Position numbers and translations under genes: made by a program. Source: Axinella damicornis (lineage: Eukaryota; Porifera; Demospongiae; Axinellida; Axinellidae). Taken from it: a stretch of 64,000 nucleotides of DNA. The notes beneath the pieces are model-generated. The model was not told the origin of the DNA, did not search any database, and was given only the letters and a program-made list of their open reading frames with translations. Where the stretch lies: contig OZ007505.1 in NCBI GenBank assembly GCA_963931865.1, forward strand, positions 12,600,868 through 12,664,867. The letters are read 5' to 3'. Shown one piece after another: positions 1-13,062 of this stretch (position 1 is its first letter; each line of letters opens with the position of its first letter).

Positions 1-127
1 TGATAGCGCTGTAAATCGTGGCCTAGCTATCTCATCGTGCATGCTGTATGAATTATCGGTGGTAGGCCTATAGCTGTCAAGTCAAAGTTGCGCACGGGGT
101 ACGTGCTCTGCTGAGCACCTCTAGTTA
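1..127. repeat. Fragment of a dispersed repeat (3 copies in window)
   Basis: The stretch with 'gcgcacggggtacgtgctct' recurs at about 12,959-13,062 and, more diverged, at 58,979-59,050. The first two copies match closely up to 'gcacctctagtta' and then diverge. Here the repeat runs straight into the broken hAT transposase, so it may be the 3' end region of an internally deleted element. Confidence 0.75.
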
Positions 128-631
128 CCTGTGTGATCTTCAGGCAGGTAAAGCGTTTGTAAACAGTGGATCTGGAGCGTCCAGTCTGCTTTTATATAAT
201 GGAGTGTGTAGCTCATGTAGGGCTCTAACGTACTGCTAGACCACATATCAGTAGTTGCAGTGAAATACTCAGCAGCATGGATCTCGCTAGCTACAGTTTC
301 AGGAGTGCATGCATACAAGGTAGGAATGCCCTCCTTCAAAAAGTACTTGTGCATTGGGAGCATGTACTTGGGGTCAAATCGCTCTAGCATTCGACGAAAG
401 CCACGCTGGAATACTTCTCGCCTTTGGCCATAGCTACATCGATTGTAGTTTGAGCACTGTTGTGGCTCGTAATATGCTGTTCGACGCTTTTATCTCTGCA
501 CACTTCAATGGATGGTGAGTCTTGAGGTGCGACTGTAAATTTGAGCTGTTACTGCCCTTTGCCATCACTGTTCCTTTGCAAAGGCGGCAAGTTGCATGGT
601 CGACATTCTTGATCGTCCCGTCTCCATCCAC
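121..631 (-). pseudogene. hAT (ZBED-like) transposase remnant with BED zinc finger
   Basis: Read from 631 downwards, the N-terminal part carries a BED-type zinc finger (CRLC then HLKTHH, positions about 500-590). After a frameshift and stop near 400-430 it continues as a hAT catalytic-domain start: GFRRMLERFDPKY, then an ATTDMWSSS motif at the first catalytic aspartate region and LPEDHTG. Known hAT/ZBED transposases have this same order. Everything after DHTG is missing and is replaced by the repeat at 1-127, so only roughly the first 200 residues remain of a protein normally 600-700 long. It cannot encode a working transposase. Family assignment is from motifs only. Confidence 0.8.
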
Positions 632-786
632 CGCTAGGCCAAATTACTGCCAAACTGGCGCTTTGGTGTTCAACTTAGCTGCAAGCTCCATGCTGTGACA
701 GCATGCACTATCACTGTGGATTTAATTAACCGGCCTGGCGCACTGTGCGCGCCCCTCAAAACCGCAAAATCTGAAACCAAGAACTG

Positions 787-1206
787 GTTACAATTAGTGC
801 TGTGATATTGCTCCTGGAATCAACACTGATTATTGGGGGTTGAATAATTGCCGATTATCCGATTATTGGTCAAAATTTGTGGAGGCATAATATATGTATG
901 TAGTGATGCTTCGTTGAGCTCAAAATACGTACATACCACCAAGTATTACAAACATACACATACGTTTAAGCTACGATGTGAGTTTCCTACGATATAATAG
1001 TACACCATGAATACACAATAGTATAGTTTGCTACAAGTTTATATTGCATATCACCATTTTCTGTTCCCTTTATTGTGCTTGCTAACATACTCATAAGCAG
1101 ATTTCAATAATTGATATCTTAATTTTACCACCAATTATTGGTCTAAGATCTTTATATTGATCAATTATTCAATTAATTGATTATTGGTCACAGCTCTAGT
1201 TACAAT
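787..1206. mobile_element. Complete hAT-type miniature element with 8-bp target duplication
   Basis: The element runs 795-1198. Its ends TAGTGCTGTGA and TCACAGCTCTA are imperfect inverted repeats, and the interior is AT-rich with repeated 'gattattgg' motifs. It is flanked on both sides by the exact 8-bp duplication 'gttacaat' (787-794 and 1199-1206), the length produced by hAT transposases. It has no coding capacity, so it is non-autonomous. Confidence 0.85.
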
Positions 1207-1314
1207 TCAATACCGATTTCACCATCTTTACTGGTATACCGCCCAGCTTTAGTGGGGAGCACTGTGTGTGTACCTCTGTATGTACATTGTCCACCCAGGC
1301 TGGAGCATTATTGT

Positions 1315-2800
<1,486 letters not shown>

Positions 2801-3317
2801 GGCTATAATTAGCCTCGTTCCCAGGCTGTGTGGGAGGAGAGAAAGCGGCCTGGTATCCATCCACTGCTTGCGTATGCGTGAGCTTTCCCAGAAAAGCATG
2901 GGAATTCGTTTCCATTTGTAAACGGTCACTAAAATTGATACGTATACGTCCGATTCACTTCCGTACCATTGAAAAGCAACAAGTGAGAAAGCACTTTCTG
3001 TGCATGTAAGATGTCTGGAAAGTTGCCACACTGTCTGGAACCTGCTTCCTATATAAGTGCCCTGAGTTTCCGTTTGACTGTCTTGACTTTGCCTCCACTG
3101 TAACAGCAGGTAAACAGAAAAGGTTTGCAGCAACTTTTTTGCTTGTGCGTGTACGTATGTAGATTAGACCTTGAATATTAGTTCCGGATATGATCCACAT
3201 GGAATGACAACGTAAACCTTATAATTTTGCGTAACTATACTGATGCATGCGTGAGCAGTGGGTACCAGGCCGCTCTCTCTCCTCCCATGCGGCCTGGGAA
3301 CAAGGCTAGGCTATAAT
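2801..3317. mobile_element. TIR element, 9-bp target duplication (TAGCCTCG family)
   Basis: The element runs 2810-3308. It starts TAGCCTCGTTCCCAGGC and ends with the inverted form GCCTGGGAACAAGGCTA. Each end continues into a second inverted motif (GGCCTGGTA... / GTACCAGGCC) that lets the terminus fold into a hairpin. The flanks are the perfect 9-bp duplication 'ggctataat' (2801-2809 and 3309-3317). There is no coding capacity; the ends match those of the 7.7-kb helicase transposon. Confidence 0.9.
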
Positions 3318-3504
3318 CAGGAAGCTATACAACATAACTATAAGAGTAAAATTTTCTGGCTTCATTAAATTTGCAAACCAAGTTTCGTCCACTTCAGAGG
3401 GGTCACTTGCTGAATTGATTTGGAATAATTACCCAAAAGCCAATACTTTGTAGTGTTTGCACGTACATTTCACACCTTAAGGTTTAGCGACAGTGCTGGA
3501 ACTG

Positions 3505-3903
3505 TGTTGAAGATAGCCTCATTCCAAGGCCGTTCCCACCACCAGTATTTCATTGCTTCCAGTATGAAATACGGCGGGGGAAGGCTTGGGAGATCTGGTC
3601 ACGTGCGATGACGTCAGGTAGACAGATGGTAGACACACGGTTGGGCAGTGCCCAACCATTAAAATATACCTGTTTCGTGTTGATCCATCCCCAGCGTTGT
3701 GAACAACAAATGGTATCAATCGTCTGCCTGGTGAATGCTCTGATATCCAGCCATTGAACGGACAGTACAACACAGGACGTCGAGATTCTTCGTTGAGCGT
3801 CATTCTACCTTACGTCATCGCACGTGATCAAATCTCCCAGGCCTTCCCCCACCGTGTTTCATACTGAATACTGGCGGTGGGAACGGCAAGGCTATGTTGA
3901 ATA
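3505..3903. mobile_element. TIR element of the same family (381 bp)
   Basis: The element runs 3514-3894. Inverted ends extend more than 80 bp and include a shared subterminal 'cacgtgcgatgacgtca' block seen in both arms. Flanks 'tgttgaaga' and 'tgttgaata' match at 8 of 9 positions, consistent with a 9-bp duplication. It lies 46 bp upstream of the candidate host exon at 3,949. Confidence 0.85.
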
Positions 3904-3948
3904 AGTCCTCCATTTCTTTCATGTGTGTATCCACCTCTGCCTGTACAG

Positions 3949-4084
3949 GGGCTGTGTTGCCAATGTCCTTCTAACCTACTGCCAGGACAACATCTGCAGA
4001 CTGTGGAGCCACTCCCTCTCAGTTGACAAGCAGCAGAGGCTCATCACCGCTTCGATCAATCCAATCAAAACATGCCAATGCCAT
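3949..4084 (+). CDS. Candidate host exon, WD-repeat protein resembling DmX-like/rabconnectin-3
   Basis: The exon follows a good acceptor (ctgtacag) and ends at a GTGCGT donor. The frame starting at 3,950 encodes a WD-repeat strand pattern with CVANVLLTYCQDNICRLW, which resembles the N-terminal WD region of the DmX-like (DMXL/rabconnectin-3) family. Those proteins act with the V-ATPase regulator RAVE complex. The resemblance comes from memory of the family, not from an alignment. The rest of such a gene (normally about 3,000 residues) would need many exons that I cannot place in order here, so it may be an isolated exon or another WD protein. Confidence 0.45.
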
Positions 4085-4302
4085 GTGCGTATACCTCCTC
4101 TGCATCTGATTGTACTTGCAACAACAAGAAATGATTTTGCGAACAACTTGTATAAACGATCAAGAGAGAGATTGTTTACATGTACATGGTCCTTCGAGCC
4201 GGATCTCTCGAAAATTCACCCAGTAGCGATTGCTGTTCGTTGGACTGGACTGTTTACCGCACAGAACGTTGCGCCCGAGAATATCGATTGACAGCTGAAA
4301 AC

Positions 4303-5272
4303 ATGGCCGAAGGGCTCACTAGGAAGAAGCAGGTGAGGGGCGGACACAGGACGTCTGCTACCCGTGTCATAAGTCAGGCCGATGAAGCCATCCGTTCGGG
4401 TCTAGAGCCATCGCCAGTGGATTCAACATGGCGGCGTTGAAACAGTACAAGTTGACCCTGCAAGAGAAGTTGGAAATGTTGACGAAGAGATCCTTGAAGC
4501 GGTTGAAGAGGAGGAAGTGGAGGAGGAGATTGGGCACGCAGACGTGAGGTGCGTATGGCAGTATTTAATATTGGTACACCCCTGGATTGCATCATGAGGG
4601 GTCTGCTACCCCATCACCTACTGCTGAACACAAGCCTGCCACTACTGACTCGCATGCACCTGGAGGTTTGGCAAAGAGGTCTGCCTCCCCAACTTCGCTC
4701 CCACCTGGAGATTTGTCAAGAGGATCCTCTGTATTTTCACACTCCCATGTTGTTAGCGCGACCAGGGTAAAGCTGCCTAAACCAACCTTGAAGAAGTTCA
4801 ATGGGGACTTGACCAAATGGACTCCATTCTGGGATTCCTTTGAGTCCTCCATTGACCACAACCCTGACCTCTCAGAAGTTGGTAAATTCAACTACAAGTA
4901 TCTAAACTAGTCGTTGAAGGTCCTGCCTCAGAAGCCATATCAGGCTTGAAGCTGACAGCTGCTAATTACCCGGAAGCCATTGCCATACTAAGGAGGAGGT
5001 TTGGCAACATGCAACAGATCATCACAAAGCACATGGATGAGCTACTCACTGTTGAACCCATCACTTCCCAGAGTGATCTCAGAGGCCTGGGGCGTATGTA
5101 TGACCTTGTGGAGTCCCAGGTCAGAGGTTTGAGATCCCTTGGAGTAGCATCAGAGTCCTATGGGAGCCTGTTGTCATCTGTCCTCATCAGTAAGCTGCCA
5201 CAGGAGCTTCGCCTCATTGTCAGCAGAGAGGTAACAACTGGGGAGACCCGGAGTGGGATCTTGACAGGCTGA
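4303..5272 (+). pseudogene. BEL/Pao retrotransposon gag region, frameshifted
   Basis: A start at 4,303 (MAEGLTRKKQ) opens a gag-like reading that shifts frame near 4,435. It resumes with the Pao-type gag core (KLPKPTLKKFNGD...WTPFWDSFESSI, about 4,770-4,850) characteristic of the DUF1759 family, stops at 4,910 and continues after 4,946. Two or more frame breaks make it non-functional. It is the first part of the element that continues to 8,778. No LTR was found on either side, so the terminal regions appear lost. Confidence 0.8.
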
Positions 5273-6435
5273 TGAATATTGTTGAGAGGGAGATTGATGC
5301 CAGAGAAAGAGCTGCGTACACTTCGAATCACCCTCCCAAGAGGCCACCAAGGGATATCCCCACAGCCACAGCTCTGACGTCTAGTGATGCTACCCCAAGA
5401 TGTGCCTATTGTGGCCAGGCACACTCGTCCAATAGTTGCTCGTCAGTCACCGATCCAGCAGACAGGAAGAAATTGTTGATGAAGTCTGGGAGATGCTTCG
5501 CTTGTCTCAGGAGATATCACATGCAACGAGACTGCCGATCTGCGATGAAGTGCCCTAACTGTGGTGGCAGACACCACGTGAGTATCTGCATGAAGTGCCA
5601 GCCCAGAAGTGTCCCAGCAAGGGGCAGCAACAGTCAGACAGGATCATCAGACCACTCATCAGCTCTGCCGACTCCCAGTGCTGGACCATCAGCGTTCTTG
5701 CCAGTCAACCCTCAGTCTACAAGTAGGCATCAGCGAGCAAATGGACTCCCAATGTCATCGATGCACTATGTGGATGCCAAGGTACCAGTGCTGTTGCAAA
5801 CAGCAAGGGCATGTGTCTACAACACTGAGCAGTCCCAGTCGGCAATGGAGATCCGGATCATACTCGACAGTGGGAGTCAGAGATCGTACGTCACCACCAG
5901 GGTCAAGGAGACTTTGGGCTTACGTTCAGAGAGTGCCGAAGTCTTGTTGATCAAGACCTTTGGATCTGACGCGGAGAAGAGGCACACCTGTGAGGTGGTG
6001 AGCCTTGGAATGAAGATTAAGGATGGAGGGAATCTCGTGATGTCACTGCTCACAGTACCAATGATATGCCAACCCCTGTCTGCTCAACCAATCAGCCTCG
6101 CCAGAGACAAGTACGAACATCTCTGTGAAATGGACCTCGCTGACTTCTCCAATGGTGATGACGACCTGGAGATTGATGTGCTGATCGGTTCCGACCATTA
6201 CTGTAAACTAGTGACAGGTGGAGTGGTACAAGGAAGTGGTGGTCCTACTGCAATTCAGACAAGAGTCGGTTGGGTGCTGTCGGGACCTGTGGAAGGAGTG
6301 CCCCAAGAAGATGCTGCTGTTAACCTTATCTCAACCCACACCTTGAAAGTTGGTGTGCAGGATGCTCCAGACAGCAAGCAACACCTCGACCAGAGGCTGA
6401 AGATGTTTTGGGACCTAGAGACTCTTGGAAGGTGA
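5272..6435 (+). pseudogene. BEL/Pao gag C-terminus with three zinc knuckles and aspartic protease
   Basis: This is the longest uninterrupted piece of the element (387 residues). Three CCHC-like knuckles lie at residues about 45-115 (CAYCGQAHSSNSC, CFACLRRYHMQRDC, CPNCGGRHHVSIC). An aspartic-protease-like domain follows (ILDSGSQRSYV, residue about 198, with the DSG active-site motif) and then a C-terminal segment ending in RVGWVLSGPV typical of the Pao DUF1758/A17 region. In BEL/Pao elements this order leads directly into reverse transcriptase, as it does here after another frameshift at about 6,430. Confidence 0.85.
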
Positions 6436-8160
6436 ACTGTCAGTCTATGAAGAATTTGAGAAGACCCTAGTGTTCAAGGATGGAAGATACAAAGTTCAGC
6501 TTCCATGGAAGCAGATGCATCCTCTCCTACCTGACAACCGTGAGCTGAGCCAGAAGAGATTGAACGGCTACTCAAACGACTGCGACAAAACCCACAGATC
6601 CTCCATCAGTATGACACAGTCATCAGAGACCAAATCAACGTGGAGGTTGTACGGGAAGCAGAAGCTCCAGAAGACAGAGCAATACACTTTGTCTCCCACA
6701 TCATGCAGTGGTGAGGGAAGACAAACAGACCACAAAGTTACGCATCATGTATGATGCATCAGCCAACTCAAGTATCCCATCGCTGAATGAATGTCTGTAC
6801 ATCGGGCCGAAGTTCGGTCAGAGCCTCCTTGATATCATTCTGAGATTTCGGGCCCAAAATGTGGCGTTAACGGCAGACATTGAGAAAGTTTTTCTAATGG
6901 TCTCAGTATCTGAGGAGGACAGAGACGTTCTTGTGGATTGATAACATCACGAAGGACGAGCCTGAGATTGTTCCACTTCGGTTTACACGAGTGGTGTTTG
7001 GTGTGTCATCGAGTCTGTTTTTGTTGAATGCGACGATAAGTCACCATCTGAGAAGCCATTCCTCTGTTTTCCCGGAAACAGTGCAGAAGATCTCCCGATC
7101 GATATACGTAGATGACCTAGCCTACGGAGCCGAAACAGAGGAACTCGCCTACGGATTGTACACTGATTCCAAATCTATGTTGAAGGAGTGAGCTTCAATC
7201 TGAGAAAGTTCGTGACAACCTCCGGTGTTCTGCAGCAGAAGATAGACGGGCATGAGGGTTTGTCGCCAGCTGAACTGGGTCCTGGCGGAGAAGACGAGTC
7301 GTACACAAAGGCCACCCCGGGGACCACCCAGCGCATAAATGCCGGGGAGACCAAGGTGTCAGGTGGGCACCCTGTCACAGACTGCTTTGTGTTTGATTTT
7401 AGTGATGTGGCAGTTGAACCGGAGCCTACCAAGAGGCAAATTGTTGGGGTTGCAAGTCGATTCTATGATCCTCTTGGTTTCTTCTTGCCAGTAACTATTC
7501 GCTTCAAAGTGCTGTTCCAAGAGCTGTGCGCGAGCAAGGTTGACTGGGATGAACCCCTGACCAGTGAATTGCTCCACAAGTGGAAGTCGTTGGTGTTCAA
7601 TCTTCAGGATGTATCAGTGTCGATCCCAAGGTGCTACTTTCACTCCACCGACAAGAAGCCGAGCAAGTGTACCCTACAAGGCTTCTGTGATGCCTCGAGT
7701 GCAGCGTATGTGGCTGTCGTCTACTTGAAGGTTGAAACAGAGAATGGATGCGTAGTGAGTTTCGTAGCATCGAGGACACGGGTACCTTTGAAGAAGCAGA
7801 CTAAACCAAGATTGGAGCTGTTGTCTGCACTCCTATTGGCCAAGCTTGTGACAAGCGTCTCTGCAGCCCTTCAGTCTGAGATTCCTCTAGCCGGAGTCTC
7901 CTGCTTCACAGATTCGAAAGTTGCTCTGTTCTGGATAAAGGGAATTGAGAAAGAGTGGAGACCTTTGTTCCAGAATAGAGTCAATGAGATCAGATGGCTT
8001 CTCCCAATGGACTCTGGAGACACTGCCCAGGGAAGGAAAATCCTGCTGACATCCCCTCACGAGATGCTTCCCCCCAAGAGCTGGATGAGAGCACACTGTG
8101 GTGCCAGGGACCAGGGTGGCTGGCCCTCCCAGTGGCCGACAGTGGTGACAGTGAGCTGAC
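6425..8160 (+). pseudogene. BEL/Pao reverse transcriptase and RNase H-like region, multiply frameshifted
   Basis: Four successive frames are needed to follow the protein: about 6,425-6,750, 6,708-6,941, 6,931-7,191 and 7,188-8,159. RT landmarks are the LRIMYDASA motif (near 6,740), LTADIEKVF (near 6,870), the RVVFGVSSSLFLLN stretch (near 6,990) and the catalytic YVDD box (near 7,105). Then comes the Pao-specific connection YDPLGFFLPV and an RNase H-like segment with CDASSAAYVAVVY and FTDSKVALFWI. The number of frame breaks shows long decay without selection. Confidence 0.88.
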
Positions 8161-8778
8161 AATGCCGGAGGAGTGTTTGCTGGAGATGAAGGCCAAAGAC
8201 CGCAGACTTGTCCACAGCATGCTGATCACAGATACAGCAACTTGTTGCCTTGGTGGAATAATCTGCTGCGAAGACTATAGCAGTCTCCCACAATTGCTGA
8301 GGGTCACCGCCTATGTGATGAAGTTGTGAAGATGTTGAAGTGCAAAGCCATAAAACTTGATGTATTGGCCAGCACAGATGTGACTGCAGCCGACTTACTT
8401 GATGCGGAGATATTGTGGTTGCAGGAGTCGCAGAGATCACCCGTGGAGGAAGGGAAGTTTGAAATGTGGAAGAAGCAGTTTAGTCTGCATGTCGATGAAA
8501 ATGGACTCCTCCACTGCAAGGGAAGACTTGGCAATGTTGACCTACCCGTCTCAACTCGTCATCCTGTTCTGTTGTGCAAGAAGCACCCCCTGACGAGCCT
8601 TATAGTGAGAGAGGCTCATGAACGAGTGATGCACAATGGGGTGAAAGAGACGCTCACTGAGATCCGCACAAAGTATTGGATAGTCAAGGGCAAGCAGTTT
8701 GTCAGACAAATGATACACAAATGTGTTCTGTGCCGACGATTTGATTGTCCACCCTATCATGCACCACCGCTCTTGGGG
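7994..8778 (+). pseudogene. BEL/Pao integrase N-terminus (zinc-binding), truncated
   Basis: After two more frame changes the reading at 8,326 carries the integrase zinc-binding segment: HPVLLCKKHPLTSLIV, HERVMHNGVKETL and CVLCRRFDC (an H-H-C-C arrangement, about 8,560-8,745). The expected DDE integrase core should start within the next 60 residues. Instead, from about 8,779 the frame runs into an unrelated transposase-like sequence, so the retrotransposon is cut off here and has no 3' LTR. Confidence 0.82.
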
Positions 8779-9000
8779 AAGGCTCTTGAGAAGTACAGTA
8801 AGCTGGTCACGTTCGGTCCATACGTTCGGGATTTCTCCATTGGGCCTCAGCTGACATGGGTGCTAACCATGAATCCTACAATGTGTCGTGTCCTCAGCGA
8901 AGGAGATTTTATCGAGGTAGATGTGACCTATCGAACAGCTGTGGAACTGGAGTGCCTTTTCAATGTGGTGGCATTCAATTACACTACACTGAGATGTAAG
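8779..9000 (+). pseudogene. Fragment of a different transposase-like gene fused in frame to the BEL remnant
   Basis: In the same frame as the integrase remnant, but unlike any retroviral core, the sequence reads FIEVDVTYRTAVELECLFNV. The D-x-T-Y context resembles the first catalytic aspartate of MULE-like DDE transposases found in invertebrate genomes; that assignment is tentative. The coding run ends at GAT|GTAAGT, a consensus 5' splice site (9,000), suggesting it is the exon of an intron-containing transposon gene. Nothing that continues it is found downstream; simple repeats follow immediately. Confidence 0.4.
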
Positions 9001-9012
9001 TATGTGAACGAT

Positions 9013-9182
9013 GACTGCATCCCTCCCTCCCTCCCTCCCTCCCTCCCTCCCTCCCTCCCCCCTCCCTTCCTCCCTCCCTCCCTCCCTCCCTCCCTCCCTC
9101 CCTCGATCCCTCCCTCCCTCCCTCCCTCCCTCCCTCGATCCCTCCCTCCCTCCCTCCCTCCCTCCCTCCCTCCCTCCCTCCC
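9013..9182. repeat. (TCCC)n tetranucleotide tract
   Basis: About 170 bp of CCCT/TCCC units with a few interruptions (CGAT twice). The proline/serine-rich and glycine/arginine-rich open frames over it are repeat artefacts. Confidence 0.95.
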
Positions 9183-9426
9183 GCTTCCGCAGTGCAACAC
9201 TTCAGTGCTAGCCCTTGCTCTTCCAAGAGATACCTGCTGTCAGTGCACTGGACTCTGCACCCTATGGAGAGGATACCTCAGAACGAAGCACTCCCCCAGC
9301 TGTCAGTAGCTAGATTGAGGCACAGGTTGGTGTAACTTTGACCTTCATGTAGTAGAATAACGAAGTGCTTCCTCTTTCTGTCTTTTCATGTACTTTCTCC
9401 CTCTTCTCCCTGTCTCTTTCCCTTAC

Positions 9427-9680
<254 letters not shown>

Positions 9681-9686
9681 TACACA

Positions 9687-9821
9687 GTGTAGGCTTTGCT
9701 GAGGATGAGTTTGTTTTGGTGCAGTCTTCCTCCTTCCGGCAGAGCCAGCGCCACTCCAGCATCTATCCTTCCATCACCTACGCCCATGGGATGCATTCCC
9801 AGACTGGTGGCTCTTCAAGCA
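9687..9821 (+). CDS. Possible host exon, function unknown
   Basis: The stretch follows an AG after the CA tract (acatacacag) and ends at a strong donor (AGCATG|GTGAGT). One frame is open throughout, serine-rich, and contains EDEFVLVQSSSFRQSQRHSS. It could belong to the same gene as the exon at 3,949, but I cannot show that. Confidence 0.3.
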
Positions 9822-9952
9822 TGGTGAGTCACATGGCGGTCCCATGGCAGTGTAGGAGGTCACATGATGACTGAGTGTGTAGTACAGTTGCAGGCAATGA
9901 AAAGTTTACGTTCGTTTCGTACACGTGCAAAAGTTTGATCGAAGCGAGAAGC

Positions 9953-10235
9953 AAGGTGTTGTATGAGAGTTGAACTGTTGAAGCTAGGTGTTAGGACTGT
10001 TGAAGCTAGGTGAGAGTTGAACTGTTGAAGCTAGGCGTTGGGACTGTTGAAGCTACATGTAGGTGAGAGTTGGACTGTTGAAGCTAGGCGTTGTATGAGA
10101 GTTGGACTGTTGAGTTGTATGAGAGTTGAACTGTTGAGCTAGGCGTTGTATGAGAGTTGGACTGTTGAGTTGTATGAGAGTTGAACTGTTGAGCTAGGCG
10201 TTGTATGAGAGTTGGACTGTTGAAGCTAGGCATTG
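9953..10235. repeat. Minisatellite, unit about 30-45 bp
   Basis: Irregular repeats of 'gagagttgaactgttgaag' plus 'ctaggcgttgtat', roughly eight to ten units with internal deletions. Confidence 0.9.
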
Positions 10236-10723
10236 CATGAAAGCTCCATCCAAATGGAAGGAACAGGCTGGGTCAGAGCAGACTGAGTAGGTGGAGCATG
10301 ATGTGGGTTGTTAAACTCAATTGCTGGGCATGAGAATTGAAAGTTGTGGTGACGTGAAGGGGTAGCAGATGAGGTAGGCTCACTGTTTCCAGTGCAGTGG
10401 AAAGGTGGACGGCCAATTAATCTCTAATGTATCGGATACATCGAAACTGTGGACCCTGTGCTCCCCAGTGAGGTGTGCAGTTGGCAAGCCTAAGAAGCCT
10501 GTTCAAAATCTAGCCCTGTGCTGACGGAACAGACTTCAGAGTGGGCTGCATCATTCTGTAGTCAAGAATTATGCGTATCTGACGCTTCACAATTTTTGCG
10601 CCAGTTCAGTCACCTCTAATGTCAGTGGGTTGCTTCCAAGGTCGTTTACTTGTTTCTCAGGTTGTGAATGGGGGAGTTGATTCTCTGAGGTAAAATTACA
10701 CTCAGAAAGAGACATATCTTCGT

Positions 10724-10754
<31 letters not shown>

Positions 10755-12346
10755 GGGTTGGTGGGATGGTACTGGTCTTGGTAGGTGGGTGGGATGGGAT
10801 CAGTCTTGGTAGGTGGGTCAGCAGAATCGGGGGGGGGGGGAGGTTGGGATGGGTAGGTTAAATGCTTCCACTCAAATGATTGTTCCTCTGGGCCTCGCTT
10901 CTGCACACCAAAAGAAATACTGCATCCAAGGATTCCAAGCACAGAGTTGTTATGTAAGAGCATGTACACATATATAGAAGCCAGCCACAGACTTTGTGCA
11001 GCTCTAATTATGTTTAGATAAGACACTGGGCTGCCTTAAATGTTGCTTGGCAACCAAACACCCAAGGGTAATTCAATGGTTGCCTGAAGCAGCAGCACGG
11101 TGAGATCTAGATAGCCTACGGAAAAGTAGAGAAGGTAAAATGATGTAGAAGTTGGCTCAACGTAACTTCGTTGATACGAAACCCGGCACACTATGGGAGA
11201 GGTATACCGTTGACAGTTTTAGCGCTACCGGAGATGGTGACTGCACTAAAAAAGCAACCTCCTAAAGCTCTCACTACCCATGGGCTGACGACGCAGTGAC
11301 GAGGTTATTCGTCTTGGCAGTATTAAATTTGCTTCCGCAGCATGTGTGCTGATGTCGCGAGGACAGACAAAGATCCTTCGATCAATATTGAAAGCCTGGC
11401 TTTCCAGGATGGCAGAGTCAAACTTTTGCACAAACTTTGCCAGTGAGCCTGCTCAGGCACGGCACTTCTCAAACCTCAACTTTTATAGGGCAACCATCTC
11501 GGCGTCTACCACACGGCTTACCCGGTATTCACAGTTCCTCTGTAGGTCCAGATACAGCTAGCAGTGGACAGCTAGCAGTGGCTCGATCTCGCAGCACAGC
11601 TCCCTCGATCATGCATGTATGATAGTAAGCAGTACATGTGCCGTGTCGGCAAAGAACAAAACATATTTTCAAACTTTCATTTCCTGTCAATAAAACGTTA
11701 TTCCGTTATTCCGCTATTCCGTATTCCACGTTTCACCAACTCCCAGTGTGGAGACAGTGAATTGATAGTAACTCAATTATTCATCTAGCACCTCCTTGAG
11801 AGCCACACAATCACCTTTAATTGGCACTTGGGATTCCTCATGCAAGCTGTAGCCCATAATGGCTTTCTATAACTCTCCCAGACACCCCCTCCCCTTTGGG
11901 TTGGGAGTCTGGTTCGAGACTATGTACTTACATGTACATGTATTTGGCAGTAATGGCAGTGCACAATATAATTTTTAAAAGCTGCATGGTCTGACATAAC
12001 CATCACTTGTATCGGTCGGACATGATCTGAAACTGACAAATTTGCCGGGCAGGAAGCTAGGCTTATGATCTTTTGGTGTGGGGTGGTAATCTGAGGGAAT
12101 GTATGTAGGTACATATGTATGTCTGTGAAGTGCTCATGTGTCTGAAATGTTCATTATTGTGGCCCCACAGCGAAGTCACTGTCACAATACCTGTGAAACC
12201 AGCACGGAAGTAACACTACAAACGTTATTATGGGTTTTGGTATCGCCGCTTCATGAATAATATTATACCTATACATGGTACGGACTGTGAATACATAATC
12301 AGAACTATGAATACGTAAAGTAGGCATGCGCTATGTTCACGGTGTG
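10236..12346. other. No recognisable gene; simple repeats and homopolymer runs
   Basis: About 2.1 kb with a (GT)n/G-run block at about 10,721-10,757 and another G-run at about 10,830. Open frames are short or cross these repeats. I see no family motif or convincing splice structure. Confidence 0.5.
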
Positions 12347-12355
12347 GCTTCCCCC

Positions 12356-12653
12356 TAGCCTCGTTCCCAGGCCTACCCTGTTTTTTCCGTTCTTCAGTTT
12401 CCGTTGACAATAATACACGGATGCGGAAGGGCGGCGAAAAACGCGGAAGGCCTGGTATCATTCATCACGTGAGTGACGTCAGGTGGACGCAAGGGTGGAC
12501 ATAGGGGGAGCGGGGCCCAACCGCAAATATGTATGCACTCACGCACTTGCGGAGCGAGTTCGCAGGTCAAAGCGGTGGCGTCTCGATCGTCTAGCGTAAC
12601 GCAGCGGAGCCTTCGGAGCTACCCAAAGGCCGGGGCCGGTGAACTGAACCAGG
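12356..12653 (+). repeat. Left terminal inverted repeat of the helicase transposon
   Basis: Inverse of 19,793-20,093 with a few percent mismatches and small indels. Recognisable shared blocks are 'ggcggcgaaaaacgcggaag', 'cacgtgagtgacgtcaggtg' and 'agcgtaacgcagcgg'. The outer 80 bp can pair with itself (CCCAGGCC ... GGCCTGG). Confidence 0.93.
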
Positions 12654-12659
12654 TAGTTA

Positions 12660-13062
12660 CCCCGTGCGCATGCGCAGCAGGGGGTAGAGTGATCGGTTTG
12701 TGTCTGTCCGTCTGTCCGCAGTCCAAGCGCTGTTTGAGCAGTGAAGGCCTTATTGAAGGCTTATTTCAGGATAGAAGTGTCAGAATTCAGAAAATACTAG
12801 CGTCTACATAACTCACAGACCAGAGATCTACTCGAGAGGCTGAGAAAAGCTGCGTGAAAGTCGTGCTTCTAATTTATACAATTTGACCACACCCAATTTC
12901 TAACATTACTGCCACAACTTACGGTATCTCATTCTGCATGCTGACATTGCTGTATTATCCATGAGCTAGCTCATCGTGCATGCAGCGGCTGTATGAATAG
13001 GCCTATAGCTGTCAAGTCAAAGTTGCGCACGGGGTACGTGCTCTGCTGAGCACCTCTAGTTA
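12660..13062. repeat. Dispersed repeat shared with 58,690-59,050
   Basis: About 380 bp including 'gtgatcggtttgt', 'actcgagaggctgagaaaag' and 'actgccacaactta' recurs in the same order at 58,690-59,050. Its right third also occurs at 1-127. It sits just inside the left TIR, so the copy at 58.7 kb may be a relic of a related element's subterminal region. Confidence 0.8.

Noticed and set aside
8979..9226. Gly/Arg/Glu-rich minus-strand proteins
   Set aside because: They are translations of the (TCCC)n tract with no flanking coding sequence.
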